From Streptomyces beihaiensis (GTDB lineage: Bacteria > Actinomycetota > Actinomycetes > Streptomycetales > Streptomycetaceae), in assembly GCF_026274175.1 (NCBI RefSeq), contig NZ_JAPHNL010000292.1:1-64000 (forward strand): a stretch of 64,000 nt of DNA. Reading direction: 5' to 3'. Made by a program: the position numbers and the translations under genes. The notes below the pieces were generated by a model. It was given only the letters and a program-made list of their open reading frames with translations. It was not told where the DNA came from and made no database searches. Shown here one piece after another: positions 24,519 to 32,333 of the stretch (position 1 is its first letter; each line of letters begins with the position of its first letter).

Positions 24519-24799
24519 TCACGCCCTCACGCGGCGAACCCGCCGTCCACGACGAACTCGGCGCCGGTGACGTACGCGGCGTCCGGGCCCGCCAGATGGG
24601 CCACGGTCGCGGCGACCTCCTCCACCGTCCCGTACCGGCCGAGCGCCGTCATGGACGCCTGCCAGGACGCGGACGGCCCGTCCGACGGGTTCATGTCGGT
24701 GTCGGTCGGCCCGGGGTGGACGATGTTCGCGGTGATGCCGCGCCCGCCGAGTTCCCGGGCGAGTGCCTTGGTCAGCCCGGTCAGGGCCGCCTTGCTCAT
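24519..24799 (-). pseudogene. C-terminal remnant of a short-chain dehydrogenase
   Basis: 93 codons matching only the last third of an SDR: SKAALTGLTKALARELGGRGITANIVHPGPTDTDMNP, then a normal end YVTGAEFVVDGG. The Rossmann GxxxGxG half is absent. In intact SDRs the catalytic pair is Tyr-x-x-x-Lys; here Lys is kept in VAMSK but the Tyr position is Val and everything upstream is unrelated, so the break falls at the active site, near 24800. The 3' part is well preserved, so truncation looks recent. Confidence 0.8.
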
Positions 24800-24842
24800 C
24801 GCGACGCGGAACCATTCGGCCCGCGCCGCGCGTTGTACCGCT

Positions 24843-25670
24843 GTGACCCTTCAGCAAGAGATCGTCGGCAATGCCATGCAGATGGCCGTGGTGAACCTCG
24901 CCCCCGGCCAGACCGTCTACTGCGAGGCCGGAAAGTTCCTGTTCAAGACGGCGAACGTGAGCATGGAGACGCGCCTGTCGGGCCCCTCCCAGGGCGGCCA
25001 GGCCCAGGGGCAGGGCCAGGGTGGTGGCGCGGGCGGCGGCATGGGCGGCATGCTGCGCCAGGCCATGGGCACGGCCATGCAGGTCGGCCAGCGCGCGCTC
25101 GCGGGCGAATCGCTCGCCTTCCAGTACTTCACGTCGCAGGGCGGCGAGGGCACGGTCGGCTTCGCGGGCGTGCTGCCGGGAGAGATGCGCGCCCTCGAAC
25201 TCGACGGCACGCGCGCGTGGTTCGCCGAGAAGGACGCGTTCGTCGCCGCGGAGTCGAGCGTCGAGTTCGGCATCGCCTGGCAGGGCGGCAGGACCGGGCG
25301 GCGCGGCGGCGAGGGCTTCGTCCTGGAGAAGTTCACCGGCCGCGGCACCGTGATCATCGCGGGCTCGGGCAACTTCATCGACCTCAACCCGGCGGACTTC
25401 GGCGGTCGCATCGAGGTCGACACGGGCTGCATCGTCGCCTTCGAGGAAGGCATCCGGTACGGCGTCGAGCGCATCGGCGGCCTGAACCGGCAGGGCCTGA
25501 TGAACGCGGTCTTCGGCGGCGAGGGGCTCTCGCTGGCGACACTGGAGGGCGACGGGCGCGTGATCCTTCAGTCCATGACCATCGAGGGCCTCGCCAACGC
25601 GCTGCGCAAGGCCCAGGGCGGCGACAAGGAAGGCATGACGGGCGGCCTTTTCTCCACGCACACCGGATAG
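24843..25670 (+). CDS. AIM24 / TIGR00266-family protein
   Basis: 275 residues from GTG at 24843 (VTLQQEIVGNAMQMAVV), which matches the N-terminus I recall for the family, so the protein is complete. Beta-rich fold: VVNLAPGQTVYCEAGKFLF, a Gly/Gln-rich linker with a Met-Gly run, FQYFTSQGGEGTVGFAGVLPGEM, VLEKFTGRGTVIIAGSGNFIDLNP, and the C-terminal LFSTHTG. Function is unknown; yeast relatives are mitochondrial inner-membrane organisers. No Shine-Dalgarno is seen before the GTG, and the SDR break point lies only about 45 bases upstream, so its promoter may have been replaced. Confidence 0.85.
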   Translation: MTLQQEIVGNAMQMAVVNLAPGQTVYCEAGKFLFKTANVSMETRLSGPSQGGQAQGQGQGGGAGGGMGGMLRQAMGTAMQVGQRALAGESLAFQYFTSQGGEGTVGFAGVLPGEMRALELDGTRAWFAEKDAFVAAESSVEFGIAWQGGRTGRRGGEGFVLEKFTGRGTVIIAGSGNFIDLNPADFGGRIEVDTGCIVAFEEGIRYGVERIGGLNRQGLMNAVFGGEGLSLATLEGDGRVILQSMTIEGLANALRKAQGGDKEGMTGGLFSTHTG

Positions 25671-25809
25671 CGCCGCCGTGGGCGCCGCGCGTGTCGGCCG
25701 CCCGGTGGCCGAAACACATCGGTGCCCACCGGGCGCCACGTGAACTCGTGGAGAACGAGCGGTAGTTGGTGTTGACGCGTACCCGTCTACGCGCGTCACA
25801 CTTACGGGC

Positions 25810-26241
25810 ATGAAGACACCCCCACGTTTTCTCAGTGTCGCGGCCCTCGCCGCAGCCCTCCTCGTCGGCGGCCCCACCGCGGTCGCCGCCCAGGCGGCCC
25901 CGGCTCCGGCCGCCTCCGCCCCCACGGTCTCCACCGCCACCCTCTCCGCCGATTCGGTCGGCAGCATCTGCTACTCCGACCTGCCGTCGCAGGCGTACGA
26001 CACGCTGGACCTGATCGCCTCCGACGGCCCGTTCCCGTACTCCCAGGACGGCACGGTCTTCCAGAACCGTGAGGGCATCCTGCCGTCGGAGCCCACCGGC
26101 TACTACCACGAGTACACGGTCATCACGCCGGGCTCCCCGACCCGCGGCGCCCGCCGCATCGTCACCGGCGAGCGGAGCCAGGAGGACTACTACACCTCTG
26201 ACCACTACGCGTCGTTCGACCTGATCGACTTCTCCTGCTGA
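25810..26241 (+). CDS. secreted guanyl-specific ribonuclease (RNase Sa/N1-T1 family)
   Basis: 143 residues. Residues 1-30 are a Sec signal peptide (KTPPRFLSVAALAAALLVGG, then AxA sites), followed by a short Ala/Pro-rich segment. The mature part follows RNase Sa closely: DTLDLIASDGPFPYSQDG, FQNREGILP, GYYHEYTVITPG with the general-base Glu, RGARRIVTGE with the active-site Arg, and DHYASFDLIDFSC with the general-acid His. Two Cys near the mature ends match the single disulfide. It cleaves extracellular RNA after G. No barstar-like inhibitor gene is adjacent. Confidence 0.93.
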   Translation: MKTPPRFLSVAALAAALLVGGPTAVAAQAAPAPAASAPTVSTATLSADSVGSICYSDLPSQAYDTLDLIASDGPFPYSQDGTVFQNREGILPSEPTGYYHEYTVITPGSPTRGARRIVTGERSQEDYYTSDHYASFDLIDFSC

Positions 26242-26249
26242 ACCCGGCT

Positions 26250-26268
26250 CTTCCCCAGGCCGGGGAAG
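26250..26268 (+). terminator. hairpin after the RNase gene
   Basis: CTTCCCC (26250-26256) and GGGGAAG (26262-26268) form a 7-bp stem with a 5-base loop, 9 bases after the stop. A second, larger GC-rich inverted repeat (26294-26345, GGGGGAGGGG/CCCCTCCCCC) follows and may add to termination. Confidence 0.6.
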
Positions 26269-26503
26269 TCGCCGGTCCTCGGACCTTCGGGCGCGGGGGA
26301 GGGGCTTCGCACCCGCGGTGTTGTCGTCGGTCGCCCCCTCCCCCGACCTCGAACGGGCTCCGCCCGGCCCGGCCGCCCGGGTCCCCGCTGACGGACGAGA
26401 GTGATCGTGCCTGTCACCGCACGCCCCGGAACTCAGGCACAGCACCGGTCGTTGGACAGGGTGAGGGGACGGACGAGCGTGGACGAGCCGGGGAGGGGCG
26501 AGC

Positions 26504-27691
26504 GTGACCGTCGATCTGGGGGAGTACGCGGGCGGTGACGACGAGTTCTTCGCGGATCCGTATCCCGTCTACGAGCGGCTCAGGGCCATCGGCCCGGTCC
26601 ACCACGTGCGCGTGCCGGGCTCAGGGGGAGCCTACGAGGCATGGCTCGTCGTCGGGCACGAGGCGGCGCGGGCCGCGCTGACCGACTCGCGCCTGGTCAA
26701 GTCCCCGGCCGCACTCGGCTACGAGAACCTGGAATCATCACTGATCGGCCCCCACCTGCTGACGGCCGACGCACCCGAGCACGGCAGACTCCGCAAACTC
26801 GTCGCCCGCGAGTTCACCCCGCGTCGGATCGAGCGACTGCGCCCGCGTGTACAGAAGATCACCGACGAGCTGCTCGACGCGATGGTGCCGCGCGGCCGCG
26901 CCGACCTGATCGAGGCCCTGGCCTTCCCGCTGCCGTTCGTCGTCATCTGCGAGCTGCTCGGGGTGCCCGACATCGACCGGGTCATGTTCCGCCGCCTCTC
27001 GACCCAGGTCGTCGCGCCCACCGGCGGAGAGGAGGAGTACGCGGCCTTCGTCGAACTCGCCGGTTTTCTCACGGAACTGATCGCCGAGAAGAGCCGCTCC
27101 ACGCCCGGCGACGACCTGCTGAGCGCGCTCATCCGGACCACCGCAGAGGACGGCGACCGCCTCTCACCCACCGAACTGCGCGGCATGGCCTTCCTGCTGC
27201 TCGTCGCGGGCCACGAGACGACGGTCAACCTGATCGGCAACGGCGTACGCGCGCTCCTGACCCACCCCGACCAGCTCGCCGCGCTGCGCGCCGACCCGAG
27301 TCTGCTCGACGGCGCGGTGGAGGAGATGCTCCGCTATGACGGCCCGGTGGAGAACTCGACGTACCGCTGGGCCGCGGAAGCGGTCGACATCGGCGGTACG
27401 ACCGTCCCGGCGGGCGACGCCGTCCTTGTCGGCCTGGCCTCGGCGGGGCGCGACGGGCGGCGGCACGCGGCCCCCGACGACTTCGACATCCGCCGCGAGA
27501 GCCGCGGTCACCTGGCGTTCGGACACGGCCCCCACTTCTGCCTCGGTGCGCCGCTGGCCCGCCTGGAGGGCCGCACGGCCATCGCCGCCCTCCTGGAGCG
27601 CTGCCCGGACCTTGCCCTGGACGGCGAGCCGGACGCCTGGCTGCCCGGCCTCCTGATACGCGGCACGAGAAGGCTGCCCGTGCGCTGGTGA
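26504..27691 (+). CDS. cytochrome P450
   Basis: 395 residues, GTG start after GGGAGGGG. Class I bacterial P450: I-helix LVAGHETTVNL with the acid-alcohol pair, ExxR in EEMLRYDGPVENSTYR, and the heme loop FGHGPHFCLGAPLAR with the thiolate Cys. The B-C region TADAPEHGRLRKLVAREFTPRR is also standard. Sequence flavour is CYP105/107, a group that oxidises many secondary metabolites and xenobiotics. No ferredoxin or reductase and no biosynthetic cluster lies around it, so the substrate is open. No membrane anchor. Confidence 0.95.
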   Translation: MTVDLGEYAGGDDEFFADPYPVYERLRAIGPVHHVRVPGSGGAYEAWLVVGHEAARAALTDSRLVKSPAALGYENLESSLIGPHLLTADAPEHGRLRKLVAREFTPRRIERLRPRVQKITDELLDAMVPRGRADLIEALAFPLPFVVICELLGVPDIDRVMFRRLSTQVVAPTGGEEEYAAFVELAGFLTELIAEKSRSTPGDDLLSALIRTTAEDGDRLSPTELRGMAFLLLVAGHETTVNLIGNGVRALLTHPDQLAALRADPSLLDGAVEEMLRYDGPVENSTYRWAAEAVDIGGTTVPAGDAVLVGLASAGRDGRRHAAPDDFDIRRESRGHLAFGHGPHFCLGAPLARLEGRTAIAALLERCPDLALDGEPDAWLPGLLIRGTRRLPVRW

Positions 27692-27796
27692 AGCCGTCAC
27701 CGCCGCAGACGCGCGCGGGACCCCGCGACTGTGGCAAGATCCGTCCGGCTTCTCTCTCCGGTATCCGCGCCTCGGGCCCCGCGTGACGGTCTGAAG

Positions 27797-28810
27797 TCAG
27801 TCGTCCTCGCCGCCCGGGATCTCCGCGATCCGGACCACCCGGCGTTCCGCGCGTGACAGCTCGCACGCCTCCGCGATCCGCAGCGCCTTGAGCGCCTCCC
27901 AGCCGTCGCACGGGTTGGGGGCCGCGCCGCGGGCGACGTCCACGAAGGTCTTCAGCTCGGCCTCGTACGCGGGGGCGAAGCGCTCAAGGAAGCCGGGCCA
28001 GGGCTTGTCGGCGGCTCGTGGCCCCGCGGGCTCCGTGGAGGCGATCGGGGTGCGGTCGTCCAGGCCCACGACCACGGTGTCCCGGTCGCCGGAGAGCTCC
28101 ATGCGGACGTCGTACCCGGCGCCGTTGCACCGCGTCGCCGTCGCCGTGGCCAGGGTGCCGTCGTCCAGGGTGAGGACCACCGCGGCCGTGTCCACGTCGC
28201 CCGCTTCCCGGAACATGGCGGGGCCCGTGTCCGACCCGGCCGCGTACACCTCCACGACCTCCCGCCCGGTCACCCACCGCAGCGCGTCGAAATCGTGCAC
28301 CAGACAGTCCCGGTACAGGCCGCCCGACAGGGGCAGGTACGCCGCGGGCGGCGGCGCCGGGTCGGCGGTGACCGCGCGCACGGTGTGCAGCCGCCCGAGC
28401 CGTCCCTCCCGTACGGCCTGACGCGCCGCCGTGTACCCGGCGTCGAAGCGGCGCTGGAAGCCGAGCTGCAGCACCGTGCCCGCGGCCGCCACGTCGCGCA
28501 GCGCGGCCAGCGTGCCGGGCAGGTCGAGGGCGATCGGCTTCTCGCAGAACACCGGAAGCCCGGCCCGCGCCGCCCGCCCGATCAGCTCGGCGTGCGCGGC
28601 CGTCGCGGCGGTGATCACCAGCGCGTCCACGCCCCACTTGAAGACCTCGTCGACGCTCGGCGCCGCCGTCGCCCCGATGCGTGCGGCGAGCGCGGCGGCA
28701 CGGACCGGATCGGCGTCGGTCACGACGAGCGACCCGGCCTCCCGGTATCGCGCCAGGACACCCGCGTGAAAAGTGCCGATACGGCCCGTTCCGATGAGTC
28801 CGATGCGCAT
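27797..28810 (-). CDS. Gfo/Idh/MocA-family oxidoreductase (inositol 2-dehydrogenase-like)
   Basis: 337 residues from ATG at 28810. N-terminal NAD(P) fold MRIGLIGTGRIGTFHAGVLARY, the EKPIALD motif with the conserved Lys near residue 92, and the C-terminal substrate domain with GGLYRDCLVHDFDALRWVTG, which carries the Asp/His pair of inositol dehydrogenases. It oxidises or epimerises a sugar or cyclitol. A perfect palindrome sits 40 bases upstream. The adjacent GH5-like gene, LacI regulator and transporter point to sugar catabolism, but no other inositol-pathway genes are present. Confidence 0.88.
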   Translation of the reverse strand: MRIGLIGTGRIGTFHAGVLARYREAGSLVVTDADPVRAAALAARIGATAAPSVDEVFKWGVDALVITAATAAHAELIGRAARAGLPVFCEKPIALDLPGTLAALRDVAAAGTVLQLGFQRRFDAGYTAARQAVREGRLGRLHTVRAVTADPAPPPAAYLPLSGGLYRDCLVHDFDALRWVTGREVVEVYAAGSDTGPAMFREAGDVDTAAVVLTLDDGTLATATATRCNGAGYDVRMELSGDRDTVVVGLDDRTPIASTEPAGPRAADKPWPGFLERFAPAYEAELKTFVDVARGAAPNPCDGWEALKALRIAEACELSRAERRVVRIAEIPGGEDD

Positions 28811-28849
28811 GCACCCAACGTGCCGCCCCGCCCGTTTGCTGTCAATCAA

Positions 28850-28861
28850 TTGTCCGGACAA
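28850..28861. promoter_or_regulatory. 12-bp palindrome upstream of the Gfo/Idh gene
   Basis: TTGTCCGGACAA, perfect, 40 bases before the start and in a locally AT-rich spot (GTCAATCAATTG). It has the CCGG core of the LacI-type sites nearby but different flanks, so it may belong to another regulator. Confidence 0.5.
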
Positions 28862-28886
28862 ACACCCGGTTGCCCCGGTCAGGGGC

Positions 28887-30842
28887 CTACGCCGCGTCGA
28901 GCCGCAGCACCACCACCCCGTACGGCGGCAGCGTCACCGCCCGCACCGGCGGCCCCGCCCCCTCACCGGCCCGTGCCGACAGCCGCCACCCCTCCGCCAC
29001 GACGGGCTTCACCGGCAGCTCGGCCTCGCACTGGCTCACCAGCCACACCCACCGGTGCCCGTCCGCATGGTCGACGAGGTCGACCGCCACCCGTGGATCC
29101 GCCACGGTCACCGGCCTGCGCACCCCGGCCCGAACCGCCAGCGCGTCGTAGAGGTCGCAGGTGGCCTCCGGATTCACGCGAGGCGTCACCGCGGCCATGT
29201 GCTCCACCGGGTACGTGCACAGGATCAGGCGTCCGGCACCGACCGCCCGCTCAAGGAGCGCGGGACGCCCCCGGCCGTCCACGGCGACGACCTCCGTCCC
29301 GTCCTCGGGCTCGACCGGCAGGAAGCTCCGGCTGTCCGCCGTCCCCGCCGCCCGCAGGGTCAGCCGTGCCCTCGCGCCGAGGCTCCCGAAGTCCCGCCCG
29401 AACGTGAAGGTCACCTCGTCGTCCTCGACCGGGTTCACCAGGCCGTACGCCAGCCGGTGCCGCACACCGAAGAGCCGGTCGAGTCGCGCGTACCACGGTC
29501 CGCGCTGTTCGTCGTGCGCGCCCGCCGAGTACGACACGTACACCGTCGCCCCGCCCCGCGCGATCTCCTCCAGGCGGTACCAGGTGGGCGAGAGCAACTG
29601 CTTGGCCGACGGCACCAGATAGAGGCGGTAGCCCTCCGCCGGTTCCCCGTCGCTCTCCCGCAGCAACGTCGCCGGCGCGTCCGCGAGCCGTGCCGCCACC
29701 CACGCCTGCCGCCCCGTCTCCTGGACGTACGAGCGGTCCTCGGCCCGCGTGAACGGGTAGGGCGTGTCCAGGTACGAGGAGACGACGAGCGCCGTGTCCG
29801 TGGCGGACCGCGCGCACCGCTCCCACTCCACTTCCCTCAGCACCCGCCCGAAGTCGCGGAGCTCGCGCAGCTGGGGCTTGGGGCGGCCCGCGCTGTCGGT
29901 CAGCCCGAAGTACATCTCGAAGGCGTGGTGCCGGTACGGCCGCTGGTCGCGCAGCACCGGGGTGTCGTAGTCGCTGTTGTTCCAGGCGATCCACCCCGTC
30001 GCCCCGGCGAGCAGGCTGTTGTGCAGCGCCTGGCGGTAGTACGCCGCCGCGTTCTCGTCCGAGGCGAACGCCGACGTCAGGCCGAACTCCTCCAGTACGA
30101 CGGGCCGTTCGAAGGTCGACGTCAGCTCGCACACCCAGGCCGCCGCGTAGTGCTGGCGCACCGGATCGTCCTCCATGCGGTACACGTGCGGGCCCAGCCA
30201 GTCGCACAGGCGGGCCGTGTCCCGCACCGAGAAGCCGTTGTCGTGACCGGAGTTCTCGATGCCCCACGCGCCGTCGCCGAGCGACACCGGCTGGGTGCCG
30301 CCCCCCGCGCGTACCGCGTCGACCATCAACTGCGCCCAGGAGGCGACCGTTTCGCGGTCCGTCTCCTCGGCCCCGTAGATCGGCATCTCGTTGGAGACCA
30401 GCCATCCCGACACCGCCGGGTGGTCCGTGAATCGGCGTGTCATCTCCCGTACGAACCACGCCTGCCGCGCCACCAGCCACACGTCGCCGTACAGGTCCCG
30501 TCCGGCACGCCAGGCCGGATCCCAGTTCTCGCCGGACATGTGGCCCACGAGGAACGTCGGAACGGTCGTCATGCCGAGCGCCCGGTGCCGGTCGAGGAAG
30601 TCCGCGTAGTGGCCGCACAACTCCTCGTCGATCCGCTCCGGTTCGGGGTGGAAGTCGGGCCAGTAGAAGAACGAGCGGGTCACGTTCAGGCCGTGATCGC
30701 GCAGGACCCGCAGCTCCTCGCTCACGAGCTGCGGGTCATAACTGCGCCACATCAGCGGGCCGCCTGAACGGGACCAGAAGTTGGCCCCGAGCCAGGTGAC
30801 CGGGCGGCCGTCGGCGGAAATCCGGGCAGCGGAACGCGGCAT
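28887..30842 (-). CDS. glycoside hydrolase, GH5/clan-A-like, intracellular
   Basis: 651 residues from ATG at 30842, AGGGAGA nine bases upstream. The (beta/alpha)8 domain occupies about residues 10-350: LGANFWSRSGGPLMW, the acid/base in WLVSNEMPIYGAEE (Asn-Glu) and the nucleophile in PVVLEEFGL. A further 300 residues add a Rossmann-like domain and a beta-rich end (LPPYGVVVLRLDAA), as in GH42-like or mannosidase-type enzymes. No signal peptide, so it cleaves imported oligosaccharide. Beta-mannoside, beta-glucoside or similar is likely. It is probably under the adjacent LacI protein, whose sites lie 115-185 bases upstream. Confidence 0.8.
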   Translation of the reverse strand: MPRSAARISADGRPVTWLGANFWSRSGGPLMWRSYDPQLVSEELRVLRDHGLNVTRSFFYWPDFHPEPERIDEELCGHYADFLDRHRALGMTTVPTFLVGHMSGENWDPAWRAGRDLYGDVWLVARQAWFVREMTRRFTDHPAVSGWLVSNEMPIYGAEETDRETVASWAQLMVDAVRAGGGTQPVSLGDGAWGIENSGHDNGFSVRDTARLCDWLGPHVYRMEDDPVRQHYAAAWVCELTSTFERPVVLEEFGLTSAFASDENAAAYYRQALHNSLLAGATGWIAWNNSDYDTPVLRDQRPYRHHAFEMYFGLTDSAGRPKPQLRELRDFGRVLREVEWERCARSATDTALVVSSYLDTPYPFTRAEDRSYVQETGRQAWVAARLADAPATLLRESDGEPAEGYRLYLVPSAKQLLSPTWYRLEEIARGGATVYVSYSAGAHDEQRGPWYARLDRLFGVRHRLAYGLVNPVEDDEVTFTFGRDFGSLGARARLTLRAAGTADSRSFLPVEPEDGTEVVAVDGRGRPALLERAVGAGRLILCTYPVEHMAAVTPRVNPEATCDLYDALAVRAGVRRPVTVADPRVAVDLVDHADGHRWVWLVSQCEAELPVKPVVAEGWRLSARAGEGAGPPVRAVTLPPYGVVVLRLDAA

Positions 30843-30955
30843 CGGCGAAATCTCCCTGAGAATGGGTGAAAACGAGCGCATGGACGGGCGCACGGACGGG
30901 CGCGGCCCGGTGCGGACGGGCGTGCCGCGCACTGGTCAGGTGCTGGTGCGTCGAG

Positions 30956-30975
30956 TGAACCGCTTTACCGGTTCA
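30956..30975. promoter_or_regulatory. LacI-type operator O1 upstream of the GH5-like gene
   Basis: TGAACCG-N6-CGGTTCA, a 7-6-7 dyad that also contains TTTACCGGTTCA, the same core as the two other sites around the lacI gene. Confidence 0.65.
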
Positions 30976-31007
30976 GCGTCAATGACGCACGCCCCGAGGG
31001 CATGACT

Positions 31008-31025
31008 TCATAAACCGGTTTATGA
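31008..31025. promoter_or_regulatory. LacI-type operator O2 overlapping the lacI stop codon
   Basis: TCATAAACCGGTTTATGA is a perfect 18-bp palindrome with the central CG typical of LacI/GalR sites. It covers the last codon and stop of the LacI gene and lies 166 bases or more before the GH5-like start, its centre 47 bp from that of O1. Confidence 0.75.
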
Positions 31026-32042
31026 GACCGGCGCCCCGGACGTGCTGCCGCGCACCGTCAACCGCGGCCCCGGATCCTGCAGGTCGCCGACCTCGCGCCC
31101 GCCCGCGGCCTCCCGCAGCCGACGCGCGGCATGCGCCCCGTACGCGGCGATGTCCCGGCTCAGCGCCGTCAGCGGCGGATGCACCAGTTCGCACAGCGCC
31201 GAGTCGTCCCAGGCCACCAGCGACAGGTCGTCCGGCACCCGCACGCCGAGCGCCTGCGCCGTCGTCAGGCCCGACACCGCCATCACGTCGTTGTCGTACA
31301 GGATCGCCGTGGGCCGCCGCCCCGGGCCCGCGGCCAGCAGTTCGCGGGTCGCCGCCGCGCCCCGCTCGCCGCTGTAGTCGGCCTCCACGATCCGGCCTTC
31401 GAGGCCCGACTCCCGCACGCACGCCGCGAAGGCGTCCGTGCGGGTGATGGTGTGCCGCAGCACCGCGGGCCCGCTGACCCGGGCGATCCGCCGGTGCCCG
31501 AGTTCCGCCAGGTACCGCACCACGGTGCGCACCGCCGCGCCGTCGTCGCTCCACACGGCGGGCAGGCGGCCCGTGCCGACCGGCGCGCCGATCACCACGC
31601 CCGGCATCCCGAGCTCCTCCAGGACCGGCACCCGCGCGTCGTCCGCCTTGAGGTCCACCAGGAACACCCCGTCGACGCGGCGCCGCGCCCACCACGACCG
31701 GTACAGCGCGACCTCCGCCGCCTGGTCCTCGGCCATCGTGAAGACCAACGGTGTGGCGTCCGTGATGAGTTCGGCCTGGATGCCGGAGACCAGCTGCATG
31801 AAGAACGGCTCAAGGCCGAGCGTGCGCGCGGGCCGGTCGATGACCAGGCCGAACGCCCCCGCCCTGCCGTCCGACAGGGCCCGCGCCGCACTGTTGGGCT
31901 GCCAGCCGAGCTCCTCGGCGATCGCCAGGATGCGTCGCCGCGTCGGTGCCGAGACGCCCGGCCGGTCGTTGAGCGCGAAGGACACGGCGGCCTTGGTCAC
32001 GCCGGCCCGGCGCGCGATGTCCGCCATCGTGGGTCGCTTCAC
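31020..32042 (-). CDS. LacI-family sugar regulator
   Basis: 340 residues from GTG at 32042 with AAGGGA six bases upstream. HTH and hinge: TMADIARRAGVTKAAVSFALNDRPGVSAPTRRRILAIAEELGWQPNSAARALS (residues 5-58), followed by a periplasmic-binding-like effector domain with GVFLVDLKADD, AVWSDDGAAV and AWDDSALCELVHPPLTAL. It lies between the GH5-like gene on the same strand and the divergent Opp-type transporter operon. Three CCGG-centred sites (O1, O2, O3) flank it, so it probably represses all three until an oligosaccharide-derived inducer appears. Confidence 0.92.
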   Translation of the reverse strand: MKRPTMADIARRAGVTKAAVSFALNDRPGVSAPTRRRILAIAEELGWQPNSAARALSDGRAGAFGLVIDRPARTLGLEPFFMQLVSGIQAELITDATPLVFTMAEDQAAEVALYRSWWARRRVDGVFLVDLKADDARVPVLEELGMPGVVIGAPVGTGRLPAVWSDDGAAVRTVVRYLAELGHRRIARVSGPAVLRHTITRTDAFAACVRESGLEGRIVEADYSGERGAAATRELLAAGPGRRPTAILYDNDVMAVSGLTTAQALGVRVPDDLSLVAWDDSALCELVHPPLTALSRDIAAYGAHAARRLREAAGGREVGDLQDPGPRLTVRGSTSGAPVS

Positions 32043-32136
32043 TCGGATTCCCTTCTCTTCCGGACGTCCCGGATGTGACCCGCTGGTGCACGGGATGTGG
32101 CCTGCGCCTTCGACGGTATTCGATGAACACACCTAC

Positions 32137-32148
32137 TAATCCGGTTCA
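32137..32148. promoter_or_regulatory. LacI-type operator O3 between lacI and the transporter operon
   Basis: TAATCCGGTTCA, one half matching O1 exactly (CCGGTTCA). It sits 95 bases before the lacI start and about 190 before the binding-protein start, in an AT-richer promoter-like segment. Confidence 0.55.
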
Positions 32149-32333
32149 GTTGAATTCGCGCGAGAGCGCCGCAAGCGCATTGACAGCCACTTTCGCACGC
32201 GTCTACTTTCACGGCGCCGACGGTGCGCGGACCACCGTACGGCGAACACACCGTGACCGGACGACCTGAGCACGCGAGCAATCCCAGCACCAGCGTCAGC
32301 ACCAGCCGAGCCGGACGAAGCGAGGGACCCGCG

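Noticed and set aside
26504-27691. P450 as part of a natural-product cluster
   Set aside because: No synthase, tailoring enzyme or redox partner lies in the flanking 15 kb.
28773-30767. 664-codon plus-strand frame opposite the GH5-like gene
   Set aside because: Arg/His/Pro-rich shadow with no motifs; the minus-strand gene has catalytic residues.
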